Below are positions 1 through 7,489 of a DNA stretch of 31,872 nucleotides, piece after piece; the stretch's first letter is position 1; each line of letters begins with the position of its first letter. The notes under the pieces are model-generated. The model was not told where the DNA came from, did not search any database, and worked only from the letters and a program-made list of their open reading frames with translations. The DNA is from a virus: positions 1 through 31,872 of the IMG/VR virus record IMGVR_UViG_3300032322_000223, one strand, 5' to 3'. The position numbers were made by a program, and so were the translations under genes.

Positions 1-462
1 TGCTGTCTGAGCCTCTGTTATTTGTGTTGTTATATTATTTATAGCGGTAGTTGCAGTAGTTACTGTAGCCTTTGCATCTTGAACTATCTGAGAACTTTGA
101 TCTATTGGAGTAACAGATAAGTCAACATTATTAATAGTATTAATAGCAGTTTGTACATTATTTATTTCTGTATTAGCCAAAGATATTTTTGATGTTATTT
201 CTGCCGTGACAGATTGGGCTTGGGAATATTCGGTTTGTGCTTGTGTTACCTCTATCAATGCCGTTTCAGTGGCTGTAATGGCTTGCTGAACCTCTGTAGT
301 AGCGGTTGCAAGGGCTGTATTGACTGCTTGTTGAGCAGGACTAACAACAACTTGTTCTTGATTTTCTGTTGCACCAGCATGATCTGGAGCCATAATTCCA
401 AAAATCGTTACGCATAGCCCTACCCCTAAACTTATTAACAGTTTACGTTTAAGGTTTTTCAA
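1..462 (-). CDS. Secreted Thr/Ala-rich helical protein, partial (C-terminus beyond left edge)
   Basis: Unrecognised protein; 154 codons are visible and the reading frame stays open to base 1. I start it at a TTG (462-460) because an AGGAG lies upstream at 475-479 and because this start gives a textbook Sec signal peptide: a basic N-terminus (MKNLKRK), a hydrophobic core (LLISLGVGLCVTIFGIM) and a likely cleavage after AGA, near residue 31. An in-frame ATG about 23 codons later would destroy that signal. The mature part is rich in Thr, Ala, Gln and Val and has a regular helical look (segments such as TATTEVQQAITATETAL and NTEINNVQTAINTI), so an extended coiled coil is likely. It follows a terminator and has its own possible -10 box. 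By inference it is exported from the infected cell and could be a surface, adhesin-like or exclusion protein. A fibre or lysis-associated role cannot be excluded. Confidence 0.7.
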   Translation of the reverse strand, partial: MKNLKRKLLISLGVGLCVTIFGIMAPDHAGATENQEQVVVSPAQQAVNTALATATTEVQQAITATETALIEVTQAQTEYSQAQSVTAEITSKISLANTEINNVQTAINTINNVDLSVTPIDQSSQIVQDAKATVTTATTAINNITTQITEAQTA

Positions 463-486
463 TTTGGGGGCTAACTCCTATGTTTA

Positions 487-492
487 ATTATA
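487..492 (-). promoter_or_regulatory. Candidate -10 box (TATAAT) for the secreted protein gene
   Basis: A perfect TATAAT reads on the minus strand here. It lies between the terminator of the preceding gene and the ribosome-binding site of the following TTG-started gene. No convincing -35 hexamer is visible at 16-18 bases upstream. A promoter is expected at this place because the hairpin just upstream should end incoming transcription. Confidence 0.4.
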
Positions 493-537
493 TGGTTAAG
501 TATATCATTTTTTATTTAATTAAACAACAAAAACGCA

Positions 538-567
538 TAAAAAAGAGGGCAGAAATTAATCTGCCCC
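538..567 (-). terminator. Rho-independent terminator after the surface protein gene
   Basis: On the minus strand a 6-bp G/C-rich stem (GGGCAG at 561-566 pairing with CTGCCC at 547-552) encloses an 8-base loop and is followed by a CTCTTTTTT tract. It begins about 18 bases after the stop codon of the 584-2194 gene, the usual place for an intrinsic terminator ending that transcript. Confidence 0.85.
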
Positions 568-583
568 CTAATTTATTAAGAAT

Positions 584-2194
584 TTACTTCTTTAGAAGCA
601 ACTTCTGTAGTGCTGCAATTTGCTTGTTGATTGTTGCAATAAGTGAAACAATCATCTTTAGGATTTCAGCATTAGATACAGTAGCAGTTGATTCTGCCAC
701 CTTGTATGAAACTACCTTAGCAGAATCTGTTGAAACATATGCAGGTAGATCAACTACTGCATTGAATGCTCCAGCGTTATTACCAACGGTAAACTGATAA
801 GTCTTTGCTCCGTTTGTAAATGTGTCTGTTGAAGTTGCTGTTCCAACTAGTGTCATTCCACCAGCAGAGATTGCTACTCCAGTTCCAAGAGTTGCTGCAT
901 CATGTACCTTAGCACCTGAAATATCAGTTGCAGATACAGTTAACTTTGCAATTTCGCCTGGAAGGTATGAATCCTTGTCAAACTTTGCTGTGTATTTGTT
1001 TACTGCTTGACCACAACGTGCATCAAACTCATTTGAGTAAATGACTGAAAGATCTGCAAGAGTATGCTTAATGCGTACCTTTGTTGATCCTGATGTAGCA
1101 GCACATGTCCATCCACCAGTTTGTACTGCTGTAGCAGATGATGCTCCAGCAACAGAAACAGCAGTTACCTGTGCGTCATATTTTGCAGTATCAGCAGTTG
1201 GAGTGATTGATGCTAGTTGATTACCAGCAGCGTCCTTGACTACAAAGTCATAGGTTCCTGTGCGTGTTCCGCCTGATTGTGCAATGTCTTCACCAGAAAC
1301 CACAATAGATGCAGCCTGTCCAGTAAATGTAATTGATTTAGTTGTTAATACTGTTCCATTGTATGAAACTGTAACTGTTGTTGCTACTGGCTTGTTTTCA
1401 TTAGCAGTACCCTGCTTAATATGAAGAACACCACCTACGCCATTTTTTGCAGCAAATGAAACTTGAGTGCTTGGAGCACCATCCCATGCAACAATTGCTC
1501 CACCTGTAGCAGATGCTTGTAGAACACCATTTGTTGCAAGTGTGGCATCATATGCATCTTTTGCAAGAACGTTTACATATCCTGTTCCACCATTTACAAC
1601 TGTTGTTGATCCAGTAACGTCTACGCTAGAAGCAAGAGTTCCTTGTGTTGCTGTATCTTGAACACGACCAAAACTGTTTGCTACAGAAAGAATATCTGTC
1701 TTTGCAACAGTTCCAGCATAAATTGTCTTGATATCAATAACAGAAATTGCTGATCCAACTTTTTTCTTTTGAGTTACTGTGATTGTGCCTGAGCCATTAA
1801 TAGTTAACTTTACATTTGTAGGCAATCCAACAGCGCTTGATGTTGTAGCCGTAAATACAAATACCTTACCTAAACTGGTAAGTGCTACCCCTGTAGGGTT
1901 TGATCCTGCTGCTGTGTAATCAGTAAATGTTGCAGGACCAGAAATCTCTAGTGAGACATTATCGTCTGCTGTAGCAGCCAAGGTATCGCTTGTAGTTAGT
2001 GCAAGTACTGCATTAACTCCAGCCTCTGCCTTAGTTGTATCTGTCAATACTGTTACTCCACGAGCACCTGCAGCCAACGAATCGGATAATACATATCCGT
2101 TAGTTACTGCTGCTGACGCTTGAGGAATTGCAACAAAAAATGTGCTTGCTACCGCTGCAGCCGTAACAAGTGCGATCTTTTTAAATGAATTCAT
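584..2194 (-). CDS. Secreted surface protein with Ig-like regions and C-terminal amphipathic helix
   Basis: 536 residues. Residues 1-28 form a clear Sec signal peptide (MNSFKKIAL, a long Ala/Val core, cleavage after ASA). The mature chain is rich in Thr, Ala, Val, Ser and Gly, with alternating beta-strand patterns typical of Ig-like bacterial surface proteins, notably near residues 270-330 and 400-490. Only two cysteines occur, about 30 residues apart near 364 and 394, which would suit an extracellular disulfide. The last ~27 residues form an amphipathic, Lys-ended helix (core IVSLIATINKQIAAL) that resembles a coiled-coil oligomerisation or wall-association tail. No LPXTG motif or transmembrane anchor is seen. 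The start is supported by AAAAGGAG seven bases ahead. The gene follows the large terminase by 22 bases and ends in a strong terminator. Its GC content (about 37-50% in sampled lines) is above the tail genes, suggesting acquisition or strong expression. Function is unknown; cell-envelope decoration or superinfection exclusion is inference. Confidence 0.75.
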   Translation of the reverse strand: MNSFKKIALVTAAAVASTFFVAIPQASAAVTNGYVLSDSLAAGARGVTVLTDTTKAEAGVNAVLALTTSDTLAATADDNVSLEISGPATFTDYTAAGSNPTGVALTSLGKVFVFTATTSSAVGLPTNVKLTINGSGTITVTQKKKVGSAISVIDIKTIYAGTVAKTDILSVANSFGRVQDTATQGTLASSVDVTGSTTVVNGGTGYVNVLAKDAYDATLATNGVLQASATGGAIVAWDGAPSTQVSFAAKNGVGGVLHIKQGTANENKPVATTVTVSYNGTVLTTKSITFTGQAASIVVSGEDIAQSGGTRTGTYDFVVKDAAGNQLASITPTADTAKYDAQVTAVSVAGASSATAVQTGGWTCAATSGSTKVRIKHTLADLSVIYSNEFDARCGQAVNKYTAKFDKDSYLPGEIAKLTVSATDISGAKVHDAATLGTGVAISAGGMTLVGTATSTDTFTNGAKTYQFTVGNNAGAFNAVVDLPAYVSTDSAKVVSYKVAESTATVSNAEILKMIVSLIATINKQIAALQKLLLKK

Positions 2195-2216
2195 CTTGCT
2201 CCTTTTATAATTGTTT

Positions 2217-3998
2217 TTAGATTATGTTTAATCTGTCAAGAAAATCTCTGACATCTTCAGGCATTTCCTTGTTATCTAATTCTACCATAGCCCTCTGTTT
2301 CTCTGCAAGTCGTGTAGAGGAAGACCAGGTATGGATATCAATCTCAAGATTAGTATCCTTTGGTGTGTGAGAAATAGCACCAAAGACAGCGCCACACACA
2401 GCGTCTGCTAAGTCTTTAGATTTTTTTCTAGGGTGATCAACACGATTACCCTTCATTATTTTTAATTCTGACATTTCTTCTAACAGTAATGGAATCATAG
2501 GTATTGCAACACGCTCTTCATAAATCATCATTGCAAGATCTTCATAATGTTTTTTAGCAACAGAAACAGTATCAGTTCTTATTCCTACTGCCTTTAATTC
2601 ATTTTGAATATCAAATGATTGCCAACGGTCAAAAGACACAATGCCAATATTAAAACCTTGTCTACGTAGATTAATAATCCATTGCTTTACCTCAGATAGG
2701 TTTACTGGTCCTTCTGATTTTGGCTCCCACCATGCAACTGCATCTACTATTACAATTGGGGCTACCTGTTCATAATCTTTAATTACCTGAATATTTACCC
2801 ATTTATCTACGTGTGCAATTGCTACCGCACATTTATCGTGTTTTTGTGCAAGGTCAGCGTGTATGTAATAAACCTTATCTGGATCTGGCTTAAAGTTTTC
2901 TGAGAACCTTCTAAAACTATCAACAGGGTTTGCTAATGTCATACACTTTATTAACTTATCTTTTTGTTTAAAAAATGCATCTGAAGAGTATGTTGGTGTA
3001 CAAAGAAAACGCATCATTGCATCTCCAAGGTCAGTTAAAAATGCAATTTTAAAATCATCAATTTTGCGAGTAGGGTTTACTTCCCATGTTGGACGTTTTA
3101 ATGCTAAAACTTTTGGAATTTTGTAAGAAAGAATGTGGTCTTCTTCCCAAGTAATTTCAAATTCGTTGTCTGGTCCTTCTGGAAGTTCTTCATTAATAAT
3201 AAACTTATGTCTACGTTCTATTGTTTCTTTTTCTGCAATAACAGAATCATATCTTTGGGAAATATAATCTCCTTGATATCGTGGGAATGAAAGAAGAACT
3301 ACCTTACCTAGATCTGGAAAACGAGAATCTACGGTACCACGAAATGCTTTATAAATATTTTCTGCAGTCTTTCCTTGTTCATTTCCTGTTCCAACTTCAG
3401 ATGCAAAACCAGAAATTTCATCAAGCACTGCCATAAATAAGTTTAAACCTTCGTGCGATTCTCTTTCTGAGTGTCCAGAATAAACAGTGATTGCTTTATC
3501 AAACTCAATTGAGTCTGCTTTAGGATTATACTTTCCAGCAAACCATGGTGACTTTTCAATCTTTGTTTTAAAACCTTTAAAGAATACGTTCTTGGCCTGT
3601 TGTGCGTTAATAGCAACGTTAATAATATCTATAGCATCTCCAGATGGCTTTCCATAGTATGACGCTGGATCTTTAAGGCATAAAAGTTTATATACTACAT
3701 ATGCACAGGCCACTGTTGATACGAAGTCCTTACCGCTACCCTTGCCAAGTTGAAGAATAATTTCATTTTTAGTATACTTTGCAAAATAAGCAGATCCTTC
3801 TGCTTCACCCATAATCTCTATCAAATCTTCTTTACGATAAATCTGACTCATTGCCTCAACAATGTCATATTGAATACTAGATAGTTGTGGCTGTCCTAAA
3901 TAATCTGGAGACTCAACAAATGTTTTAGCATCCACTGGTTTTTCAATAAAGTGATTTTCTTTAAGGACTTCAAAAAAATCATTGAACATCGTGGACAA
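2217..3998 (-). CDS. terL: Terminase large subunit (ATPase-nuclease)
   Basis: 593 residues. This is the motor that pumps DNA into the prohead and cuts it. The N-terminal ATPase has a Walker A loop GKGSGKD at 85-91 and a Walker B with catalytic acid LFMAVLDE ending at D193/E194. The C-terminal RNase H-like nuclease shows its expected acidic residues: D382 in YIHADLAQ, D457 in SFDRWQ and D532 in DLADAV. The length suits the family. The start is uncertain: a TTG at 3998 gives the stated length, while an ATG at 3989 would shorten it by three residues. Either one overlaps the end of the preceding small-terminase candidate, so translation is probably coupled. The gene ends the replication and recombination run rather than sitting beside portal and capsid genes, which are not in this window. 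Confidence 0.95.
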   Translation of the reverse strand: MSTMFNDFFEVLKENHFIEKPVDAKTFVESPDYLGQPQLSSIQYDIVEAMSQIYRKEDLIEIMGEAEGSAYFAKYTKNEIILQLGKGSGKDFVSTVACAYVVYKLLCLKDPASYYGKPSGDAIDIINVAINAQQAKNVFFKGFKTKIEKSPWFAGKYNPKADSIEFDKAITVYSGHSERESHEGLNLFMAVLDEISGFASEVGTGNEQGKTAENIYKAFRGTVDSRFPDLGKVVLLSFPRYQGDYISQRYDSVIAEKETIERRHKFIINEELPEGPDNEFEITWEEDHILSYKIPKVLALKRPTWEVNPTRKIDDFKIAFLTDLGDAMMRFLCTPTYSSDAFFKQKDKLIKCMTLANPVDSFRRFSENFKPDPDKVYYIHADLAQKHDKCAVAIAHVDKWVNIQVIKDYEQVAPIVIVDAVAWWEPKSEGPVNLSEVKQWIINLRRQGFNIGIVSFDRWQSFDIQNELKAVGIRTDTVSVAKKHYEDLAMMIYEERVAIPMIPLLLEEMSELKIMKGNRVDHPRKKSKDLADAVCGAVFGAISHTPKDTNLEIDIHTWSSSTRLAEKQRAMVELDNKEMPEDVRDFLDRLNII

Positions 3999-4515
3999 CT
4001 GTAATCACTTCGCCTTCTTTAGCAATTGCAGAAAGCCTATGCATAATAATGTCACGAACTTCTGGGTGTGATGATGCAATATCTCTAAGTATTCCAACAA
4101 GAACTTCTTGCCTGCGTTCAATCTCAACCATCTCTTCTGCAAGTTCTTTATTCTCAAGAAGACCAGCCTTTTGTAACATGTCAATACGTTTAGACTCAAT
4201 GTCCATAACTAGTTTAATACCTGCAGTTTTTGCACTTAAGTTGCTTGTTAGGCTTGACTCATCAATAACTTCATATGCTTTTGTAATAAGTTTTGTATAG
4301 TGTGTGTCTGCGCCTACGAGTGCTTCTTTAGCACGAGCACGGATAGCATCGTTTGCAGATGCCATGACTTTCCATTCATTAATTAGTTGAACAACACGAG
4401 TGCGTGGAATATCAAGTTCTTTAGAAATAACAGTTGGATCATTACCCTTTAAGTATTCAGTTACAACTGTGTTAACTTGGTCTAGATGATCTACTAAATC
4501 TTTTTCAGTTGACAT
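3979..4515 (-). CDS. terS: Probable terminase small subunit
   Basis: 178 residues, almost wholly helical in character. A helix-turn-helix is visible near residues 27-50 (TVISKELDIPRTRVVQLINE), followed by long amphipathic helices with charged runs (residues 95-150) that could mediate ring oligomerisation. This architecture, an N-terminal DNA-binding HTH and a helical assembly region, fits small terminases, which recognise packaging sites and stimulate the large subunit. The main support is its position: it lies directly before the large terminase and overlaps it. The start ATG is preceded by AAAGGA with good spacing and overlaps the preceding gene by 11 bases. No small-terminase family signature was recognised beyond this, so the name rests on synteny plus the HTH. 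Confidence 0.65.
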   Translation of the reverse strand: MSTEKDLVDHLDQVNTVVTEYLKGNDPTVISKELDIPRTRVVQLINEWKVMASANDAIRARAKEALVGADTHYTKLITKAYEVIDESSLTSNLSAKTAGIKLVMDIESKRIDMLQKAGLLENKELAEEMVEIERRQEVLVGILRDIASSHPEVRDIIMHRLSAIAKEGEVITVVHDVQ

Positions 4516-4840
4516 TTTTTTCCTTTGCTATTTTAAGCAAAACCAAGTATCCAATAAGATCATCAATATCGTTGTCTCCAACGTATTCAGTACCTTTCAT
4601 TAGTCTACTTAACTTATCATCAATTCTAACCCTAAGTTGTTCTGCTGGGTCTGCTTTACTAAAAATTCTAACTGGATCTAAAGCAGAATCGCCGTAAGCA
4701 ATATTTTTTTCAATAAGCATGTGTGCAATAGAATGACACGTTGCCCAGATGCTAGGACCAGATGGGGCACCTACTGATTTTAAATATAAGTCTTGACAAC
4801 TAAAATCTTTTACATCTTCATAGACTGGTTGAAGTTTCAT
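4505..4840 (-). CDS. MazG/Nmad1-like all-alpha protein
   Basis: 111 residues. The central part reads YGDSALDPVRIFSKAD, then a basic helix IDDKLSRLMKG, then an acidic segment DNDIDDLIGYLVLLKIA. This set (a YGDS start, a conserved R/K-rich helix, and a D-x-x-D-D-L-I-G-Y helix) matches the small phage proteins grouped as nucleotide-modification-associated domain 1 / DUF1599, which are thought to be distant relatives of MazG NTP pyrophosphohydrolases. The acidic residues could bind metal as in MazG. A role in trimming or sanitising nucleotides is a family-level suggestion and has not been shown here. The start ATG overlaps the stop of the preceding HTH gene in an ATGA, so translation is likely coupled. 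Confidence 0.6.
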   Translation of the reverse strand: MKLQPVYEDVKDFSCQDLYLKSVGAPSGPSIWATCHSIAHMLIEKNIAYGDSALDPVRIFSKADPAEQLRVRIDDKLSRLMKGTEYVGDNDIDDLIGYLVLLKIAKEKNVN

Positions 4841-4992
4841 CGTTTAGACTTTCTTAGTCCAAATTTTGCAAGGTAGACATAAACAGTTTCCACAGTACAT
4901 CCACACTCCTTTGCAATCTCTTCTGGAGTCTTTTTATCCATAACATATCGCTTACGCATAAAAATCTCTGATGTATATAGTTTAGCAGCCAT
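4837..4992 (-). CDS. Small HTH protein, 51 residues
   Basis: A compact basic protein starting MAAKLYTSEIFMRKRY. Residues 18-45 form a helix-turn-helix of the sigma-70 region 4 / resolvase type (TPEEIAKECGCTVETVYVYL), and the C-terminus is basic (FGLRKSKR). An upstream extension to 5040 is open but would run into the preceding gene, so I chose the ATG at 4992, four bases after that gene's stop. The 3' end overlaps the next gene by ATGA. It could be a transcription factor for the late or packaging genes, or an accessory packaging factor given the terminase genes just downstream. The sequence alone does not decide. No strong ribosome-binding site is visible, so it probably relies on coupled translation. 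Confidence 0.65.
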   Translation of the reverse strand: MAAKLYTSEIFMRKRYVMDKKTPEEIAKECGCTVETVYVYLAKFGLRKSKR

Positions 4993-4996
4993 GCTA

Positions 4997-5641
4997 TTAT
5001 TTGTCAACTTCCGACTCAGAAATATCATAGTCATAGGCATTTGAGTCTTCTAAAACCCATTTATCATAACTTTCAACATCCCATTTATTTGTATTAATAA
5101 GTCTTTGTATTACTAGATCTTTTTTAGTTACGAATGATGGTTCTTTTAACCTAATGCGATTGTTAGGCTGTACCGCAAAATTTCCATCATCTCTTTCAAT
5201 AACATGGCCACATTTATGCTGCCCTGGATTTTCTGAATATCCATCATCTAAAATATTGCTTTCTGGATTATGCCAATCTAAAGTAAATAAATATTTTCCA
5301 CCAACGTTATTTTTATTTCTGTCTATGTATGACATTCTCATATTACTTAAGTTTTCAAACTTTGTAACTGCTATATGTGGACTAAAAGAATTCCAAAGCA
5401 CAAGGTTGTAAATTGGCTCTTCTGGAACTCCTGGTTTTGTACAAAATGCATTAATTGGCATTCTCCACCAAATACCTCCGTCTTCCATTAAAAAATGAAA
5501 TAGTGGACTTCTACTTTTAATACTTGATACTCCAAAAATTACACATGGAAAATATTTATCATGACTATCCTCTTGGTCTCTTAAAAAATTACCACGAACA
5601 TAACATTCAATTGGTGGAATGTTTGCATTTAACTCTGGCAT
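4997..5641 (-). CDS. Unknown phage protein, 214 residues
   Basis: I recognise no family with confidence. The protein is soluble, aromatic-rich and mixed alpha/beta, with no signal peptide or membrane segment. Notable segments are a Trp-rich strand (EDGGIWWRMPINAFC near residues 54-68), VLWNSFSPHIAVTKF near 81-95, and a later stretch with FTLDWHNPES near 119. The C-terminal third is acidic and ends in DISESEVDK. Its start ATG shares one base with the stop of the preceding 57-residue gene (TAATG), and it sits four bases before the HTH gene. It is therefore part of the same transcript that leads to the terminase genes. Confidence 0.8.
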   Translation of the reverse strand: MPELNANIPPIECYVRGNFLRDQEDSHDKYFPCVIFGVSSIKSRSPLFHFLMEDGGIWWRMPINAFCTKPGVPEEPIYNLVLWNSFSPHIAVTKFENLSNMRMSYIDRNKNNVGGKYLFTLDWHNPESNILDDGYSENPGQHKCGHVIERDDGNFAVQPNNRIRLKEPSFVTKKDLVIQRLINTNKWDVESYDKWVLEDSNAYDYDISESEVDK

Positions 5642-5814
5642 TATTCGTTGCTCCTATGCATTGTTTTAAGTTTATCCCAAAACCCTGCAGGATTTCCTTG
5701 ATAAACTTGTCCAGTTTCACGATCTACCAACAACCATTTTTCTGGAGATAATGTTTTTACAATTAAAGAAACCTCATCTTTTTCTTCTTTAAAAATAAAA
5801 CTATTTCTATTCAT
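5641..5814 (-). CDS. Small unknown protein, 57 residues
   Basis: A short gene filling the gap between the RuvC-like gene and the 214-residue unknown. It translates as MNRNSFIFKEEKDEVSLIV, then a Trp/Asp/Gly segment (EKWLLVDRETGQVYQGNP) and a basic C-terminus ending HRSNE. The first part is very charged and the second has a beta-hairpin look. The start ATG at 5814 overlaps the resolvase stop by 8 bases and the TAA stop overlaps the next ATG by one base, exactly the packing style of this genome, which is the main reason to believe it. No function is proposed. Confidence 0.75.
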   Translation of the reverse strand: MNRNSFIFKEEKDEVSLIVKTLSPEKWLLVDRETGQVYQGNPAGFWDKLKTMHRSNE

Positions 5815-6382
5815 TATATCCTACTGCCTTATCCCAATTATTAATAGCCCAGTGACCGATGCCACAAGCGTCAGCAACGTCATTATCGTTAATAGTTTTA
5901 TCATAGTTGATTTCAATTAATTTCATTGTCCTTTCTTTTCTAAACTGTCTTTCATATGTTTTATACCAAGAGTCCGATTTTCCAGGATTCTTTGATCTAA
6001 GCAAAAGTTGCTCTTCTTTTGTTAATTTTTTATTACCAAGATAATTCTGCCAAGTAATTGGAGATACACGACCAACAGTGGTTATGCCATACATAGCAGC
6101 AGCACCAAGGATTGCTCCTTGTACAAGCGCTAGGTCTGCAGCAGTTTTTGGACTATTCATAAAAACTGTATGTTCAATAACTATAGCCTCTGCATCTATT
6201 ACAACGTCAAAATATGCAAGAGTTTTTCTTGCAGCATCTCCAACTTTTTTATAAATGTTTGAACCTTCAAAATTTATTTTTCCAAATTCTTTAAGAAATG
6301 CTCCATCATAAACAGCATAAGCAAGACTATTAGTGCTAGCATCTATTGCACAAATTTTTTGTGGCTTACCAGTTTTGTTCAT
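5807..6382 (-). CDS. RuvC-like Holliday junction resolvase
   Basis: 191 residues from the ATG at 6382. This start was chosen over an upstream TTG at 6391 because AAGGA at 6393-6397 is 10 bases from the ATG and only one base from the TTG. The RNase H fold acidic set is visible: D14 in CAIDAST at the first strand, E70 in AIVIEHTVF, and D168 with D171 in DNDVADAC near the C-terminus. An internal helix PKTAADLALVQGAILGAA follows the second motif, as in RuvC. It would resolve four-way junctions or branched DNA so that concatemers can be packaged. It works alongside the RecA-like, Cas4-like and ssDNA-binding proteins encoded upstream. It overlaps the preceding zinc-finger gene by 17 bases. Confidence 0.85.
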   Translation of the reverse strand: MNKTGKPQKICAIDASTNSLAYAVYDGAFLKEFGKINFEGSNIYKKVGDAARKTLAYFDVVIDAEAIVIEHTVFMNSPKTAADLALVQGAILGAAAMYGITTVGRVSPITWQNYLGNKKLTKEEQLLLRSKNPGKSDSWYKTYERQFRKERTMKLIEINYDKTINDNDVADACGIGHWAINNWDKAVGYNE

Positions 6383-6659
6383 AGTCAACAATTCCTTTTA
6401 ATTGTTTTAACATTTTATCTACTTCTTTTTTACTAATGTTGCAATTAGAGCAAAAACCAGAGTCATTATATATTGATAGTTGTTCTCCACAACCACCAAG
6501 ACATATTCTCTTTTTACCAATTCTTCTTTGTCTGCGAGTTATTTGATATCTTTCTGCTATCTTTTCTTTTGTAGCATCATCTCTACATGATTGTCCACAA
6601 TAAATTTGATAACTTACTTTAGGTTCAAAGTGATTATCGCATCGTTCACATAGTTTCAC
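6366..6659 (-). CDS. Cys-rich zinc-finger protein
   Basis: 97 residues with two cysteine clusters. The first is CERC followed by CGQSC (C4, C7, C21, C25); the second is CLGGC followed by CSNC. Each could hold one zinc ion, giving two small treble-clef or ribbon fingers separated by a strongly basic linker (YQITRRQRRIGKKR) suited to nucleic-acid binding. The start is a GTG with a strong GGAGG five bases or so ahead, and it overlaps the end of the nuclease gene by 14 bases. It is flanked by two DNA-processing enzymes (Cas4-like and RuvC-like), so a DNA-binding accessory role in recombination is plausible, but no catalytic motif is seen. Confidence 0.75.
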   Translation of the reverse strand: MKLCERCDNHFEPKVSYQIYCGQSCRDDATKEKIAERYQITRRQRRIGKKRICLGGCGEQLSIYNDSGFCSNCNISKKEVDKMLKQLKGIVDYEQNW

Positions 6660-7461
6660 TTAACCCCTCCAGGGACTTAAGTTTAATCACTCCAGTTCCT
6701 GCATCTGCACATGCCTGTTGGATAGGACATGTTTTACAGATCTTTGAGTTTGAGCGATAATTTTTTGTAGGTAGTGTACGATCTACCCAAGCCTTGCGAA
6801 CATCACGCATCCACTGAAAAGTATTATCAATCCATTGACGATAGTAATCATCTACCTCAACTGGAAGAACCAATAGTTCATGGTTATTTTTATTTTCATA
6901 AATCAAAACACCTTTTTTCTTACCAAGAATTTTCATATAAATAAGTAATTGAATAAGATGTCCAAGTTTTGGCTTCATAGAATTTTTACGATACTCAAAA
7001 CCTTCATTAAGCATTGTTTTAATTTCTCCAACAATATCTTCACCTTCCCACTCAATCATGGCATCCCCATAGCCAAAGATTGGTGGATCATCATATCTAA
7101 TTTTAAATTCTGTTGTTGGCTGATTATCATCATCTCTAAATATTTTTGCAACTCCAGCATTCATCATTGCATCTTGAATTCTTCCATGAGAAAGAGTTCC
7201 AGCAGTCATGTTTGCTGCACCATATGCATCTGCATTATCTTCAAATGTAGCACCGTCAAATGCTAGGTACCAGTATCTTGGACACTCTCCATGGCTATAT
7301 GCAATAGTTGATGGAGCAAATGTTTTCTTTGTTTGAAATTTTGGTCCACGATTAATAACATACCCTGATTTAATTTTTTCAATCAAAGCATCCGAATCTA
7401 AGATATTATTCTTATTTGAAACACTTTTAATCATAACGCTCTGTAGTAAATTTTTTGTCAT
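6646..7461 (-). CDS. Cas4/RecB-family PD-(D/E)XK nuclease with probable Fe-S cluster
   Basis: 271 residues. The nuclease core is visible: H92 in AGTLSHGRIQ, D133 in IFGYGDAMIEW, E146-x-K148 in DIVGEIKTM and Q171 in GHLIQLLIYM. Four cysteines bracket the domain as in Cas4 and AddB: C60 in HGECPRYWYLA, and C242, C245 and C251 in ICKTCPIQQAC. They should hold a 4Fe-4S cluster. Cas4-type enzymes are usually 5'-to-3' or single-strand-directed DNA exonucleases. No CRISPR array or other cas gene is present, so a recombination role with the nearby RecA-like protein is favoured over spacer acquisition. The start ATG has AGGGG five bases ahead, and a possible internal promoter lies just upstream at 7481-7489. 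Confidence 0.88.
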   Translation of the reverse strand: MTKNLLQSVMIKSVSNKNNILDSDALIEKIKSGYVINRGPKFQTKKTFAPSTIAYSHGECPRYWYLAFDGATFEDNADAYGAANMTAGTLSHGRIQDAMMNAGVAKIFRDDDNQPTTEFKIRYDDPPIFGYGDAMIEWEGEDIVGEIKTMLNEGFEYRKNSMKPKLGHLIQLLIYMKILGKKKGVLIYENKNNHELLVLPVEVDDYYRQWIDNTFQWMRDVRKAWVDRTLPTKNYRSNSKICKTCPIQQACADAGTGVIKLKSLEGLSETM

Positions 7462-7480
7462 TTTATCCCCTGTTTATATA

Positions 7481-7489
7481 AGTATACCA
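7481..7489 (-). promoter_or_regulatory. Candidate extended -10 promoter before the Cas4-like nuclease
   Basis: Minus-strand TGGTATACT fits an extended -10 (TGn followed by TATACT, five of six bases of TATAAT). The predicted transcript would begin near 7474 and carry the AGGGG ribosome-binding site at 7467-7471. No good -35 is seen, which is common for extended -10 promoters. It lies in one of the few gene-free gaps (7462-7490) in the replication half. Confidence 0.35.

Noticed and set aside
480-797. Plus-strand open frame across the terminator
   Set aside because: It crosses the minus-strand terminator and the 3' end of the surface protein gene and has no supporting features.
6646-7461. Cas4-like gene as a sign of a CRISPR system
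   Set aside because: No repeat array or cas1/cas2-type gene is present in the window; isolated Cas4-like nucleases are common in phages and fit recombination.
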